A stretch of DNA of 64,000 bases from Tulasnella sp. 424 (taxonomy: Eukaryota; Basidiomycota; Agaricomycetes; Cantharellales; Tulasnellaceae). The translations under genes and the position numbers were made by a program. The notes under the pieces were generated by a model that had not been told where the DNA came from, did no database searches, and saw nothing but the letters and a program-made list of their open reading frames with translations. Of the stretch, positions 21,765-33,129 are shown in pieces. The DNA is taken from contig WSUB01000064.1 of NCBI GenBank assembly GCA_019633425.1, positions 1 to 64,000 of the forward strand. Reading direction: 5' to 3'. Each line of letters begins with the position of its first letter. The first letter of the stretch is position 1.

Positions 21765-24385
21765 TCACGACCTTCCCACACCCTCCACTTCCGTCGACGA
21801 ATACGATGATCTCGAGCTCTCAACTTCGTCATAACCAGGGGGTGGTGGGTCTGGATCCGACTGCTGTTCCACCACTTCTGTGTGACTGTTGAACGGGTCG
21901 CCCGTTGCGTTCAAAGCAGCCGACGTCGATGTGGAGCTGATGTCTGGGTAACCAGTCGGAGTCGTGGTAGTTGGTAGTGCCGGCACCGGTGGTTGTCGAG
22001 ATCCAGAACTCGAACCAGGTCTGGTTGGTGGTAGGGAAGCTGTTTGGCCGTGCCCTGGTGTGGTTAAAACGTAGGTCGTCATACTCGGAGAAGTCGAACG
22101 CGTTGGGTTGCGATCCTTCAGGGACGGATTCGTCCTTTCATCCGTCTCAAGTATGGGGCCGAGTGGACTAGCGGTTGGGATGTTTGTTGGGTAATCTGCT
22201 CCAGACACTCGAGGATCAAGATATGGTGGCGTGGAAGGAGGAGGGACGGCATTGAACTGGTAATGTTCAGAAGTAGGCCTCGAGAAGGGGTCGTTAGGGT
22301 TGTAATAAATGTCGCCCGACTGTGGACGTTGGGCGGCACCGTACGTATACGCTGGGTCAGCCGGCAAAACATCCATCCCTCCTCCATGATACTGCCTAGA
22401 GGGACCATAATAATGGTTTGTATCCTCATCTGTCGCAAGTATGGGGGCTAATGGCGCAGCGAGAATGTTTGCTGGATGATCTGCTATGGACGATCGAGGG
22501 GTGTATTGCGATCCTCTGGAAGAGCGGTAATTGGCGTTGAAAGGGCCTTGTTGAGCAGCGGGGGCCGAGAATGGGTCGTTGGGGTTGTAATAATTGCCGC
22601 CCGACTGTGGGCGTGGAGCGGAAACGTAGACTGGGTCGACCGGCTGACCAAAGGTCGCTCCAACAGAGTACCGCCCAGGTGGCCCAGAAGGATAGGCAAA
22701 TGGATTGGCGTTATCCCGAGTTTGTTGTGGGTAATACTGCTGCTGATTCGGATTGAACCCGGGTGTGGGTGCAGGATTCAGGACACCACCGGCCGGTTGA
22801 CCATACTCTGTCCGCCTCCTTCGCGCACCAACGGGTAAGGTCACCGGGTAGCCGTTTTGCGTGGGTGGGCTAGCTTCAGTCATGGGTGGTGGTGGTCCTT
22901 GCCCTCCGAATCTACCTCCTGCACCACCTGGAAAGTTCGCACCAGCAGCTCCTCCAGCAGCTCCTAGCCTCCCGATTCCATTCCCGTCTGGATTAAGGAG
23001 AGGAGCCTGGGTATAGCTATGTGAGTTCCTAACACCTGGACGTCCTGCTCCGCCAGCTGTAGGATTGTACTTAATGTTCTGAGGCAAATATATTAGCGTG
23101 ACGTTCTAAAGTGCACCCACAAATAAAACTTACCCCTGAACGCCTCCCTCTGCAGCACCTGAAGTAGAAGCATACCAAAATCCCAAGAGCGATAATGCCA
23201 GCTACGACTCCCCCAGCTATCGCTCCGACCTTGTTGGAATTCTGGGAAAGGGAGACTCCATCCTGGGATGGTACCGGTACGTCGGGACTGGACGAAGTTG
23301 TTGTGATCACGAAAGCGGAGGTCAGACTTTGGTGGGTTATTGTGAGGCGGGTGGATGTTGGGGAAGAAGAAGAGGATGATAGAGAGAGCGTGGATGTCGT
23401 GGTCAAAGATGAGGTCGGAGTAGGACTTGATGTTGATGTAGGGCTTGATGTTGAAGTAGGGCTTGATGTTGATGTAGGGCTTGACGTTGTCGTCGGGGAA
23501 GATGTAGGGGTCGGGGTAGGTGTCGGAGTAGGCGTAGGTGTTGGGGTTGGAGAAGGAGTCGGAGTAGGTGTAGGCGTCGGGGTCGGAATAGATGTTGGAG
23601 TAGATGATGGTGAAGGTGTAGGTGTCGGGGTCGGGGTAGGTGAAGGCGTAGGCGTAGGTGTAGGCGTTGGAGTGGTTGGCGTAGGTGATGGTGAAGTTGT
23701 AGGGATAAGTGTAGGTGTAGGTGTAGGCGTTGGAGTAGGTGTAGGCGTCGGCGTAGGTGTCGGACTTGGCGTAGGGGTCACCATAGGGGTTGGCGTGGGA
23801 GTCAGTGTCGGCAGGGTAGTCGGCATCAGGTCTGTCCAAACGAATGGTCAAGGCGAAGAGTTCAAGGGTTCACAAGGTCAGCACGGCACATAAGAATTAC
23901 CAAGACGAGAAATCCAAAAATAGAAAACAAATACTGACTCGTCGTAGTACTTGCACCATCATCCGTTGAGGTTGAAGCCGTACTTAGTCCACAACTCGAT
24001 CCGCATCCCGTCTCGGCGCTTGTTATTAGTTGCTGGGTCACGAGCGTGGTGATTATCTGAGGATTCTCTTAGAAATCACAAAAAAAAAGGTGTTGCTTAT
24101 TAGGGTTTCTCTCCGAGATGAAGTAATCAACCGACTAGGGGTGGCGGTGGCTGTTGAACGGAGCAGCAATATTATATGGCTCTCACCTGTGTGTACTGTC
24201 CAGCTAACAACTGTGGTTGGTCCATTTGGACACCCATCATCTTGGAGACACTCGGTGATGATGACAGTATCGGTGATGGTAGCTCCGGGACTCGTAAAAA
24301 CTGACTGGATCGTGGGAGCAACTGTCTCAGTGATTGTGAATGGTGTCAGGGATAATGTTTGCGTTGAAATTGGTATGGAGGCCAT
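21765..24385 (-). CDS. T2b: long-stalk membrane protein with PPPPGY tail
   Basis: Model: exons 24385-24187, 24067-23939, 23831-23134 and 23078-21765 close at 779 aa. The head is [15 protein letters not shown] with ITEC and DDGCPNGP; exon 2 ends in a SSCGLSTAS region. Exon 3 has a long stalk mixing (PT)n and four SSPTST units, then a helix (about 313-333) and [10 protein letters not shown]. Exon 4 has [13 protein letters not shown], a duplicated NPNDPFS/ILATDE segment, [20 protein letters not shown] and PPPPGYDE (about 753-758). The first Cys of the family start (MxC) is lost. First T2 of the 6.3-kb tandem pair. Intact; function unknown. Confidence 0.82.
23420..23825. repeat. Stalk repeats of T2b: 18-bp and 6-bp classes
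   Basis: Plus strand about 23425-23490 has four 18-bp units of the type gggcttgatgttgatgta (minus strand SSPTST). About 23510-23825 is an irregular GGNGTN hexamer field coding Pro-Thr and Pro-Ser. Length and composition differ from T2a and T2c at the same place, while the membrane exon edges are conserved. Confidence 0.8.
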
Positions 24386-24919
24386 GGTGGGTCAACTTCG
24401 GGGGGGGGGGGGCGCGAAGACGAGGGAAGGCGCGAAAGGCGGGACGAGGAGAGATCGGATGGCCGCCTTTCTTTAGCGAGCGGTTGGGTCGAATCTGAGC
24501 ACATGTGCCGGCCTCGTGGTGCAAAGCGAACAATTCGGGCCAGGCGTAGCCGCATAGGAGGTGTACTGCGCTAGTTAGGCGGCAGGTTGTTGGTGCTTCT
24601 ATTTCAGGGACGAGTTTGTTGCATCGCCTCATAACGCCACAAACGGACGTTACGGCGAGCTTGAATGATGACTGTATTTCGAAGCGTCATCAAATGCAAA
24701 CTCCAAGGAGACTTAAAGCGTCTTCGGCTAACAAGGTCACTCCAATTAGCGTACAGCGTTATTAAATACGGGAGTTCTTGGGAATGTCGATCGGATATGG
24801 ACCCTGCCAAGCCTGGTCGGCGCCGGTGGCTCCGAGGAGTTCATTCGACTGCTTTTGACGCTCAGATGAAGATCGCACTGCCAACACCAGTAACCAATCA
24901 ACTCCACGCGAGCTCCGTT
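24386..24919. promoter_or_regulatory. T2b 5' flank and T3b 3' flank
   Basis: A G10-type run (about 24400) lies 15-25 bp before the T2b ATG on the plus strand. Flank words shared with T2a and T2c follow (about 24480-24650), then the T3-type 3' flank (about 24730-24905, tccaattagcgtac). No gene is supported. Confidence 0.45.
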
Positions 24920-26749
24920 CTAGTGTTGATATACGAACAGCTTCTCGTCCAAACCACCAACTTTGTCCGAAGCTGACCCTCTCATCCGTGACGTTGCGAC
25001 ATAATCATAGCTTGGAGGAAGTTGGTTTGAGCCTGATGGTTCACCTGCTCTGAGCTCGGTTGGGCATGTGTTCGATGATTTCGACGCTGACGTCCGAGTT
25101 GGGGCTCTGAGGGATTCGGCGGTGCTTTGAGCAGGCTGTGAAGAATCCGGGCCCGTAACAGAAAGACCAGGAAGAAGGCGCGGTCGTCTTTGTTCTGGTG
25201 AAGTTGGAAAGACAGAAGCTGCAGAATCTGGCTTCCTAATCACTTTTTGGGGTGGGGCTTTTGCTGGCTGTGCCATCCCAGACGCGCCTACAGCAAAGTC
25301 CAGAGAGTTGGAGGTGTCAGTACTGATGTGAGTTTGGTCTCGCTCGGTTGGCGTAGCTGAAGGACGAAAAGACTGACGTGTCAGGCTGGGAGACGGCGGT
25401 GAAGTGGACCTTGGGTTAAGACCCCAACTTGTTCCCTCAACACGGGACCGCTTTAATGGCATTGGTGACGAAATGAACGGAATTTTATTGCTACGCAACT
25501 TCTGGCGTTGGTTCTGGGCCGGCCGCGCTGTGGGGAGAACTTCCATCGCACCTTGTTGCTCATAATCAGAGCTGATGTGTCGCGTATCTGGGAGTGCATC
25601 GACGGGTTGGGCATGACGTGTGGTTTGGTTTCTTTCGGGTGGAGGTACGACGTAGGGATACGGGTAAAGTCCTTCAAAGGCCGCGGCACTGGGTGGTGCT
25701 TGCCATCGTGCTCCGCTTGGAATGCTTTCACGAGCGCTTCTTCCAACCCATGCAGGGCTGACTAAAGAGCTCTCTCCATCGGTGGGGCGAGGAAATTGAA
25801 AAGGTTCAACAACGACGCCCCGATCTCCAGCTTCAAGACTTTCGACACCTTCAGCCGAAGCGTCCAGGTCCTAACGGCAAACCCTGAGATCCAAGCATTT
25901 CGGCAAATAAAAATACTTTAACTCACAATTACAATTCTCCTGCCTGCACGGCGGCTGCGACGCCAAAGAAGACACCCTCGACAACCGCATTTCTTCCAAA
26001 GGGACGTAAAACAAAATGCTAGACTGACGATTGTGGCGATTGCGACCACCGCGATAGAGATTGATCCAACTATTACTCCAGTTCTGTGGGGATTATGAGG
26101 GGTACTGGTTGGGAAGGGATGAGGGATGTCGAGGGTGCCGAGTGTAGCAGCTGCACGCAAGGGCGAGGCTGAAGCTGGGTAGGATGCTCCGGAGGAGAGG
26201 AAAGGTGTGAGCTGAAGCACCACATATGAGGGAAAACCGCAAACGCATGGTAGCTTACTGATTGGTGGGGAGACGCTTGGTTCGGAGGTGCAACAGTTTG
26301 CATACTGCATCTCAATTTCAATAGTAGAGGAAAGGTTTGTTGTCGATTCAACTATAATTAATGGGCCTGCTTTGATATGGGCATCTACTATGTGTACAAT
26401 AAGAGAGAGGCGTGGTTTCCTGTCACAACGCTGTGCTACTGACCCAGCCGCCGGAGAGAATGTGTACCCTCTTATGGACATCGGTGGCATGCTACGTAAA
26501 TCCAATCGTTCTAGGGGTAACACATTCGTGGAGCCCGCTTGGGCACCGGTCAACCCGTTGGGGGTCCCGGTGATGACCACGAACCACCTCATCGGTGTAA
26601 TAGTCCGAACCGCCGGTAACGGCCCCATCATGTGCGATAACTGTCCCTGGACCCGTGAGAAGTGTCGTAGCTGTCCCTGATGTTGTTTTGATATGCGTGA
26701 GGGTTGGGTTGAGGAGACGGTATTCGTCGGAGTGGGTAGGCAAGACATG
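24920..26749 (-). pseudogene. T3b: frameshifted T3 copy
   Basis: The last exon (25870-24920) is open and starts DLDASAEGVES. It contains LYPYPYVVPPPERNQ, a degraded PxxP site (RRPRLLPGLS) and LPPSYDYVA, so PPSY is kept. The helix segment (GVIVGSISIAVVAIATIVSL, near 26050) is intact. The first exon is broken. From the aligned start ATG (26749, MSCLPTPTNTVSST) an AACCCAACCC duplication adds 5 bp relative to T3c and leaves the IKTTSGTATTLLTGPG frame. The donor used by T3c (GGAGGTGAGT) is GGATTTACGT here. An upstream ATG could rescue the shifted frame, so some expression is not excluded. Confidence 0.7.
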
Positions 26750-26766
26750 GCAGCCGGGGAGGGGTA

Positions 26767-27110
26767 TCTCTGGCAAGAGAGCATTAAGTGGGGCGGGAGT
26801 GCAGTTTGATGAATACTCGAGATGAGAATGCTGTGGGATGGGAGGAGCCGCAAAATGTGTGCAAGCTCGTTGCACAGGTAGAGACGAGTATTTGGTGCCC
26901 AACACGACATCATGTTTAGCCTCTTCGAAGGATGCAAATCTCTGGCAAGAGAACATTAAATGGAGCGGGAGTGCAGTGTGATGAATACTCGCGATGAGAA
27001 TGCTGTGGGATGGGAGGAGCAGCAAAATGTGTACAAGCTTGTTGCACAGCTATTGACAAATATTTGGTGCCCAACACGGACATCATGTTTAGCCTCTTCG
27101 AAGGATGCAT
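26767..27110. repeat. 172-bp tandem duplication upstream of T3b
   Basis: Two adjacent copies, 26767-26938 and 26939-27110, share tctctggcaagaga through cctcttcgaaggatgc with few differences. The segment is upstream of T3b and single-copy upstream of T3c. It probably duplicated promoter or 5' UTR sequence. Confidence 0.85.
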
Positions 27111-28004
27111 CTTGCGCAGGATTTGCGGCTACGGTCTTCTTGACCTTCGAATGCGCCCTACTTCCAAAATGCCAAGAGGATTTCGAAATAGAACATCCCA
27201 GATTGGGATTGCTCACAGAACCTCGAACCAGCTGCGGCAAAACGGCACTTATAAGTCGCGACAGGCAATGAACGAGGGAATAGGCACACTCAGGGTATCG
27301 GGAAACGATCGAATAGGTAAAAAGGCGCAGGACTACACTGCGGAGAAATGAGTCTAGCGCCAAGAGAGACCAGACGTATTCGTCCAATCACTGCGGGGCT
27401 TGCCATCCGGAGCACCACCTCGTGGTAAGGATGGTCTGGGAAAGTAACTGTGCTTGTAAAGAGACAACTTTATGGAGACTTTGGTGCGAATCACAATCGC
27501 AAGGACTTAAAGCCGCAATATCTTCGTCACAATGTGGCTCGCCAGTAGTATGTCACGAAGATGGTGGTGATGCCTTAGACCCTTAAATTTTCCTAAAGCT
27601 GCTAACATTAACACCGAAGTCTGAAAAAGGCCTTTGCCGAGGCAATAGTCGAGAAGAATCAGCGCAGAGCCCATTCCCGATCCACGCCTCTAGCTTAGGG
27701 CTCCTTGAGACGAGGGCGCAGGTTGTTTGCTTTGACGCCTCCGGACTTCGGCAATGAATTTATTGGATCCCAATGGGTGCAGTCAATATTAAGTCTATGG
27801 AAGCATCGTGGTGCACGGAGCCAGGAGCTGCAGCCAGATTCCGCGCGCGACGGTGAATCTCCTAGAGTTCTGACGTAGAATGGAAGCCACTCCCTTCGTT
27901 CGATTCTTCTTCTTGAGGCAAAATGCTCTCCAAAAGATCCACTCACACCGATGACTAGCCAGGCAACGAATCGAGGTCCCTCCTCCAGAAGATCACACAT
28001 ACTC
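27111..28004. repeat. Block X copy b
   Basis: Matches 33130-34020 (copy c) and, more weakly, 36900-37830 (copy d) and 20150-20320 (copy a). It is always just upstream of a T3 gene. Landmarks: ccagctgcggcaaaacggc, cttcgtcacaatgtggctc, and a segment (27695-28000) where both the b and c copies give NIDCTHxDPI on the minus strand. No stable full-length frame is shared, so it may be a dead gene or a long regulatory region. The copy is cut at 28004 by the tandem junction. Confidence 0.6.
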
Positions 28005-28050
28005 TGTCAAAACGGGCGATGCGTGAAGGAAGCTCACAGCCACCAGCGCC

Positions 28051-29996
28051 TCACGACCTTCCCACAACCTCCCCCTGCGTCGACGAATACGATGATCTCG
28101 AGCTCTCGGCTTCGTCATAACCAGGAGATGGTGGGTCAGGGTCCGACTGCTGTTCCACCACTTCTGTGTTACTGTTGAACGGGGCGCCCGTTGCGCTCAA
28201 GGCAGCCGACGTCGACGTGGATCTGATTCCTGGAAAGCGAGCCAGAGTCGTGGTAGTTGCTGGCGCCGGCGCTACTGGTTGTGGAGATCCGAAACTCGTG
28301 CCAGGTCTGGTTGGTGGCAGAGAAGCTGTTTGACCGTGCCCTGGTGTGGTTAAAAGGTAGGTTGTCATGCTCGGAGAAGTCGAACGCGTTCGGTTGCGAC
28401 TCGCTACGAGCGGATTCGTCTTTTCATCCGTCGCAAGGGTGAGGCTGGGTAGAGTGGCGGTTGGGGTGTTTGTTGGGTAATCTGCTCCAGACTCTCGAGG
28501 GTCAAAATACGGTCCTGTGGAAGGAGGAGGACTGGCATTGAACTGGTCATGATCAGAAGTAGGCCGCGAGAAGGGGTCGTTGGGGTTGTAATAAATATCG
28601 CCCGCCTGTGGACGTTGGGCGGGACCGTACGTATACGCTGGGTCAGCCGGCAAATCATCCGCCCCTCCTCCGTGATACTGCCTAGAGGGACCGTAATAGT
28701 GGTTCGTATCCTCATCTGTCGCAAGTATGGGGGATAATGGCGCAGTGGGAATGTTTGCAGGATGATCCGCTACAGACTCTCGAGGGTTGAATTGCGATCC
28801 TCCGGAATAGCGATAATTGGCGTTGAAGGGGCCCTGCTGAGCAGCGGGCGTTGCGAACGGGTCGTTGGGGTTATAAAAATTGCCGTTTGACTGTGGGCGT
28901 GGAGCGGAAACGTAGGCTGGGTCGATCGGCTGACCAAAGGTCGCGCCAACAGCGTACTGCCCAGATGAACCAGAAGCATGAGCGAAGGGATTGGCGCTAT
29001 TCCGAGTTTGGTGTGGGTAATACTGCTGTTGATTCGGATTGAACCCGGGTGTGGGTACGTTATTCAAGATACCACTAGCCGGTTGACCATACCCTGTCTG
29101 CCTCCTTCGCACACCGACGGGTAAGGTCACCGAATCGACGTTTTGTGTGGGTGGACTCGCTCCAGGAGGGCCACCCGGGGGTGGTGGTAGTGGTACCTGC
29201 CCTCCGAGTCCACCTCCTGCACCATCTGGAAAGTTTGCACCAGCGCCTCCTCCAGCTGCTCCTACCATCCCAATTCCATTGCCATTTGGATTAAAGGGAG
29301 GACCCTGGGCGGCATAGCCATATGCGTTCCCAACACCTGGACCTCCTGCTCCTCCGCCAGCTGGAGGATTGTAATTTATGTTCTGGCGCAAAATGTCATA
29401 TCTGTTAGCGTGACGTTCACCTACCTTTCCCGCAAATAATACTTACCGCTCCATGATGCACGCTCCTCCCTCTGCAGCACTTGAAGTAGAAGCCTATCAA
29501 AATCCCAAGAGCAATCACGCTAGCTACAACGACCCCAGCTATTCCTCCGACATTCAAGTTGGAATTCTGGGGAAGGGCAACTCCACCCTGGGGTGGTGCG
29601 GCGGAGCTGGATGAAGTTGTTGTGATCACGAAAGCGGAGGTCAGACTTTGGTGGGTTATTGTGAGGCGGGTGGATGTTGGGGAAGGAGAAGAGGATGATA
29701 GAGGGAGGCTAGAAGTCGTGGTCCAATCTGAGGTCGGAGTAGGGCTTAGTGTTGATGTAGAGCTTGGTGTTGGCGTCGGCGTGGGTGTTGGGGTAGGAGT
29801 AGGCGTAGGCGTTGGGGTCGGAGAAGGGGTTGGAGTAGATGTAGGCGTCGGGGTCAGAGTAGGTGTTGGCGTAGTTGTTGGCGTAGATAAAGCTGAAGGT
29901 AAAGGTGTAGGCGAAGGTGTAGGTGTAGGCGTTGGAGTAGGTGTAGGAGTAGGGCTTGGCGTAGGGGTCGGGCTCGGAGTAGGTGTCAGTGTCGAT

Positions 29997-30040
<44 letters not shown>

Positions 30041-30752
30041 AGGTGTAGGTGTTGGCGTAGGTGTAGGCGTCGGTGTAGGAATTAGTGCAGGGGTCAGCGT
30101 CGGAGTTGGTGTGAAAGTCGGCGTCAACAAGGCTGTTGGCATTAGGTCTTTCCAAGCAATTGCAAGCGAACATCATGTTCCAACGATTGGCCAAGGCGAG
30201 AAGTTCAAGGGTCCAGAGAGTTCAGCACGGCATATAAGAATTGCCAAGATAAAGAAACCCCAAAAATAGAAACAAGTACTGACCCGTCATAGAAGTTGTA
30301 ATACTTGTACCATCATCAGTTAAGGTCGAAGACGTACTTATTCCACAGCTCGACCCGTATTCGGTTTCGATGGCAATGGTATCCAAGACGCTTGTTATTA
30401 GTTCCTCAGTGATAGCGAACGTAGTGATTATCTGAGGATCCTCTTAAAAAATCGAAAAAAAGAGGAGGACATATCGCCCGTTAGGTTCTCCGAGGTAAAG
30501 TAATCAACCAAATCCGGGCGGCAGATCGCAGCAGTGTGTTACATAACTCTCACCTGTGCGTACTGTCAAGGTAACAACTTCGGTCGGTCCATCCGGACAC
30601 CCATCATCCTGGAGACACTCGGTGAAAGTGACGGTATCGGTGATGATTGCTCCTGGACTCGTAAAAACTGACGTAATCGTGTAAGCAGCCATATCGGTGA
30701 CCACAAACGGTGTCAGGAATAAGGTCTGGGTCTGAATTGGTACGCAGTCCAT
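28051..30752 (-). CDS. T2c: long-stalk membrane protein, PPxY degraded
   Basis: Model: exons 30752-30554, 30442-30284, 30147-29447 and 29382-28051, closing at 796 aa. The head is [20 protein letters not shown] with TFTEC and DDGCPDGP. Exon 2 has [11 protein letters not shown], the conserved Cys site lost in part in T2b. A long (PT)n stalk precedes a helix at about 321-341 and FYFKCCRGR. The tail parallels T2b ([40 protein letters not shown]), but the terminal motif reads PPSPGYDE (about 770-775), so the P-P-x-Y core is lost. The frame is otherwise intact. Unknown function. Confidence 0.82.
29755..30125. repeat. Stalk hexamer array of T2c with a perfect GTCGGT core
   Basis: A GGNGTN hexamer field codes Pro-Thr on the minus strand. 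About 29998-30036 contains an almost perfect GTCGGT run, the most homogenised part of any stalk here and so probably recently expanded. The third minus frame reads (DT)n and the plus strand (GV)n; only the PT frame connects to head and helix exons. Confidence 0.8.
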
Positions 30753-31267
30753 GGTGGGCCAACTTCGGGGGGGCGGAGCGAAGACGAGGGAGGGAAAGGC
30801 GGGAAGATGAGAAATCGGATGGTTGCCTTTCTTCAGCGGGTGGTTGAGTCGAATCTGGGCACGCGTCTCAGCCTCATGGTGCAAAGCGAACAATTCAGGC
30901 CAGGCATTGGAGGTGTATTGCGCGAGTTTGGCCCCTTGTTGGGATCATCAACTTTCAGGGACAGGTACGTTGCATCACCTCACACGCCACAAATTTGACG
31001 TACGTGACGACGGAGTAGAACGTTGACTTTGCGCCACGAAGCGTCACTTAACGCAAACTCCATTACGCTTGCAAGCGTCTTTGGCTAACAAAATTGGCCC
31101 AATTGTACAGCGATATTAAAAACGAGAGTTCTCGGAGTGTCGATCGGACAACCTGCCAAGAGAGGCACGCGGGCGGCTCCGAGGATTTCATTTCAAATGC
31201 TTCTGACGCTCAAACGAAGATCGCACTGCCAGCACCGGTAACCAATCAAATCCATGCGAGCTCCGTT
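30753..31267. promoter_or_regulatory. T2c 5' flank and T3c 3' flank
   Basis: Close match to 24386-24919, including the ttcagggacaggtacgttgca core near 30953 and the T3 3'-flank words near 31100-31230. No gene seen. Confidence 0.45.
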
Positions 31268-32899
31268 CTAGCTATAGTGTTGGTTTCTGAAGAGCTCCTC
31301 GTCCAAGCCACCAACCTTGTCCGAAGCTGACCCTTTCAACTGTGACGTTGCAACATAATGATAGCTCGGAGAAAGTTGGTCTGAGCCTGATGGTTCACCT
31401 GCTCCGAGCTTGGTGCGGCGTGTGGTCGATGGTTCCGAAGCAGACGTCCGAGTTGGGGCTCCGGGAGAATCGGCGGTGTCTCGAGCCAGTGGCTGTGACG
31501 ATCCTGGGCCCGTAACAAGAAGACCAGGAAGAGGGCGCGGTGGTCTTTGTCCTGGTAAAGTTGGAAAGACGGAAGATGCAGAATTTGGCTTCTTAATCAC
31601 TTCTCCGGATAGGGTTTTTGCTGGCTGTGCCATCCCAGACGCGCGTAAATCAAGGTCTGAAGAGTTGGAGGTGCCAGTACTGATGTGAGTTTGGTCCCGC
31701 TCGGTAGGCGTAGCTGACGGGCTATAATACTGACGTGTCAGGTTGGGAGACGGCGATGAAGTGGAGCTTGGGTCAACACCCCAACCTGTTCTCCCAGCAC
31801 GGGTCCGCTTTAATGGCATAGGTGAAGAAATGAACGGGATTTCATTGCTACGCAACTTCTGGCGTTGGTTCCGGGCCGGACGCGCTGTGGGGGGAACATC
31901 CATTGCACCTTGTCGTTCATGATCAGAGCTCCTGTGTCGTGTTTCTGGGAGTGCATTGACGGGTTGGGCATGACGCGTGGTTTGGATTCTTTCGGGTGGA
32001 GGTACGACGTAGGGGTACGGATAAAATCCTTCAAAGACCGCGACACTCGGTGGTCCTTGCCATCGTGCTCCGCTTGGAATGCTTTCACGAGCACTTCTTC
32101 CAACCCATGCAGGGTTACCTAAAGAGCTCTCTCCGTTGCTGAGGCGAGTAGATTGAAAGGCTTCAACAGCGCCCCAATCTCCAGCTTCGCCACCTTCAGC
32201 GGAAGCGTCCAGGTCCTAACGGCAGAACCTGAGATCCAAGCATTTCGGGACGTAAAAATACTTTAACTCACAATTACAACTCTCCTCCTTGCACGGCGGC
32301 TGTGACGCCAAGGCAGACCCCTTAGACCACCCCCTTTCTTCCAAAGGGACGTGAAATAAAATGCTAGGCTGATGATTGCGGCAACTGCTACTACCACGAT
32401 AGAGACAGATTCAGCTATTACTCTAGTCCTGTGGGGGTTCGGAGGAGTGTTCGAAATTGCATAGTGCATCTCATTTGCAATTGGAGAGGAAAGGCTTGCT
32501 GTCGATTCGGCTATAATTAGTGGGTCTGCTTTTGCTTGGGCATCTACTATGTGTACAATGAGAGAGAGGCGTGGTTTCCTGTCAGAACGCTGTGCTACTG
32601 ACCAAGCCGCCGGAGAGAATGTGTACCCTCCTACAGACAGCTGTGATATGCTACTCACCTCCAATCCTTCTAGAGGTAACACACTCGCTAAGTCCGCTTG
32701 GGCACTGGTCAACCTGTTGGGGGTGCTGGGGATGACGACGGACCATTTCATTGGCGTAATAATCTGAACCGCCGGTAACGGCCCTATCATGCGCGGTGAT
32801 TGTCCCTGGACCTGTGAAAAGTATCGCAGCTGTCCCTGATGTGGCTTTATGCGTGAGGGTTGAGGAGCCGGTATTCGTCTGAGTGGGTAGGCAAGACAT
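31268..32899 (-). CDS. T3c: T3-type membrane protein lacking PPxY
   Basis: Model: exons 32899-32659, 32528-32272 and 32215-31268 give 481 aa in frame. The head is MSCLPTQTNTGSSTLTHKAT with a DQCPSGLSECVTS cysteine pair, then a helix at about 118-139 (SVSIVVVAVAAIISLAFYF) and SLWKKGGG. About 70 residues present between head and helix in T3b are missing. The last exon starts DLDASAEGGEAG and has FYPYPYVVPPPERIQ and a PxxP site (RPPRPLPGLL). The terminal motif is LSPSYHYVA in place of PPSY (about 448-451). Start fixed by alignment with T3b. Probably translatable, but the WW ligand is gone. Confidence 0.72.
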
Positions 32900-33129
32900 A
32901 GCAGGGGGGGAGGGGGAAGCAAATCTCTGGCGAGAAGAGCACTACGCGGGGCGGGAGTTCAATGAAAAGTCAAGATGAGAATGCTGTCCACCCGCCTTTA
33001 TTGTTCTAGCATAGGAGGAGCCGTAAAAGATCTGCAATCTTGTTGCACAGGTGAAGATGAGCATTTGAAACCCAACGCGGACATCATGTTTAGCCTCTCT
33101 TCGGAGGATGTATCTTGCGCAGGGCCTGC
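32900..33129. promoter_or_regulatory. T3c 5' flank
   Basis: Single-copy equivalent of the 172-bp segment duplicated before T3b, with cggacatcatgtttagcctc at about 33079 and a downstream tcgagaggatg-type stretch. No gene. Confidence 0.4.

Larger units (their letters stand above)
21724..28004. repeat. About 6.3-kb tandem unit A (T2b-T3b-X)
   Basis: The block is repeated as 28005 to about 34020. Stop codons of T2b and T2c are 6286 bp apart, and those of T3b and T3c are 6348 bp apart. The left boundary is the aaacgggYgatgcgt word before the T2 3' end. At 28004 the X-block similarity (ending ctctgtc) passes directly into that word. Confidence 0.85.

Noticed and set aside
23195..23893. Plus-strand 232-codon open frame rich in Val-Gly
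   Set aside because: It is the antisense of the T2b stalk. A 6-bp GGNGTN repeat leaves every frame open; only the minus-strand Pro-Thr frame joins head and helix exons.
29559..30269. Plus-strand 236-codon Val-Gly frame, and a minus-strand Asp/Thr/Tyr-rich frame
   Set aside because: Same artefact of the hexamer repeat over T2c; neither links to splice sites or neighbouring exons.
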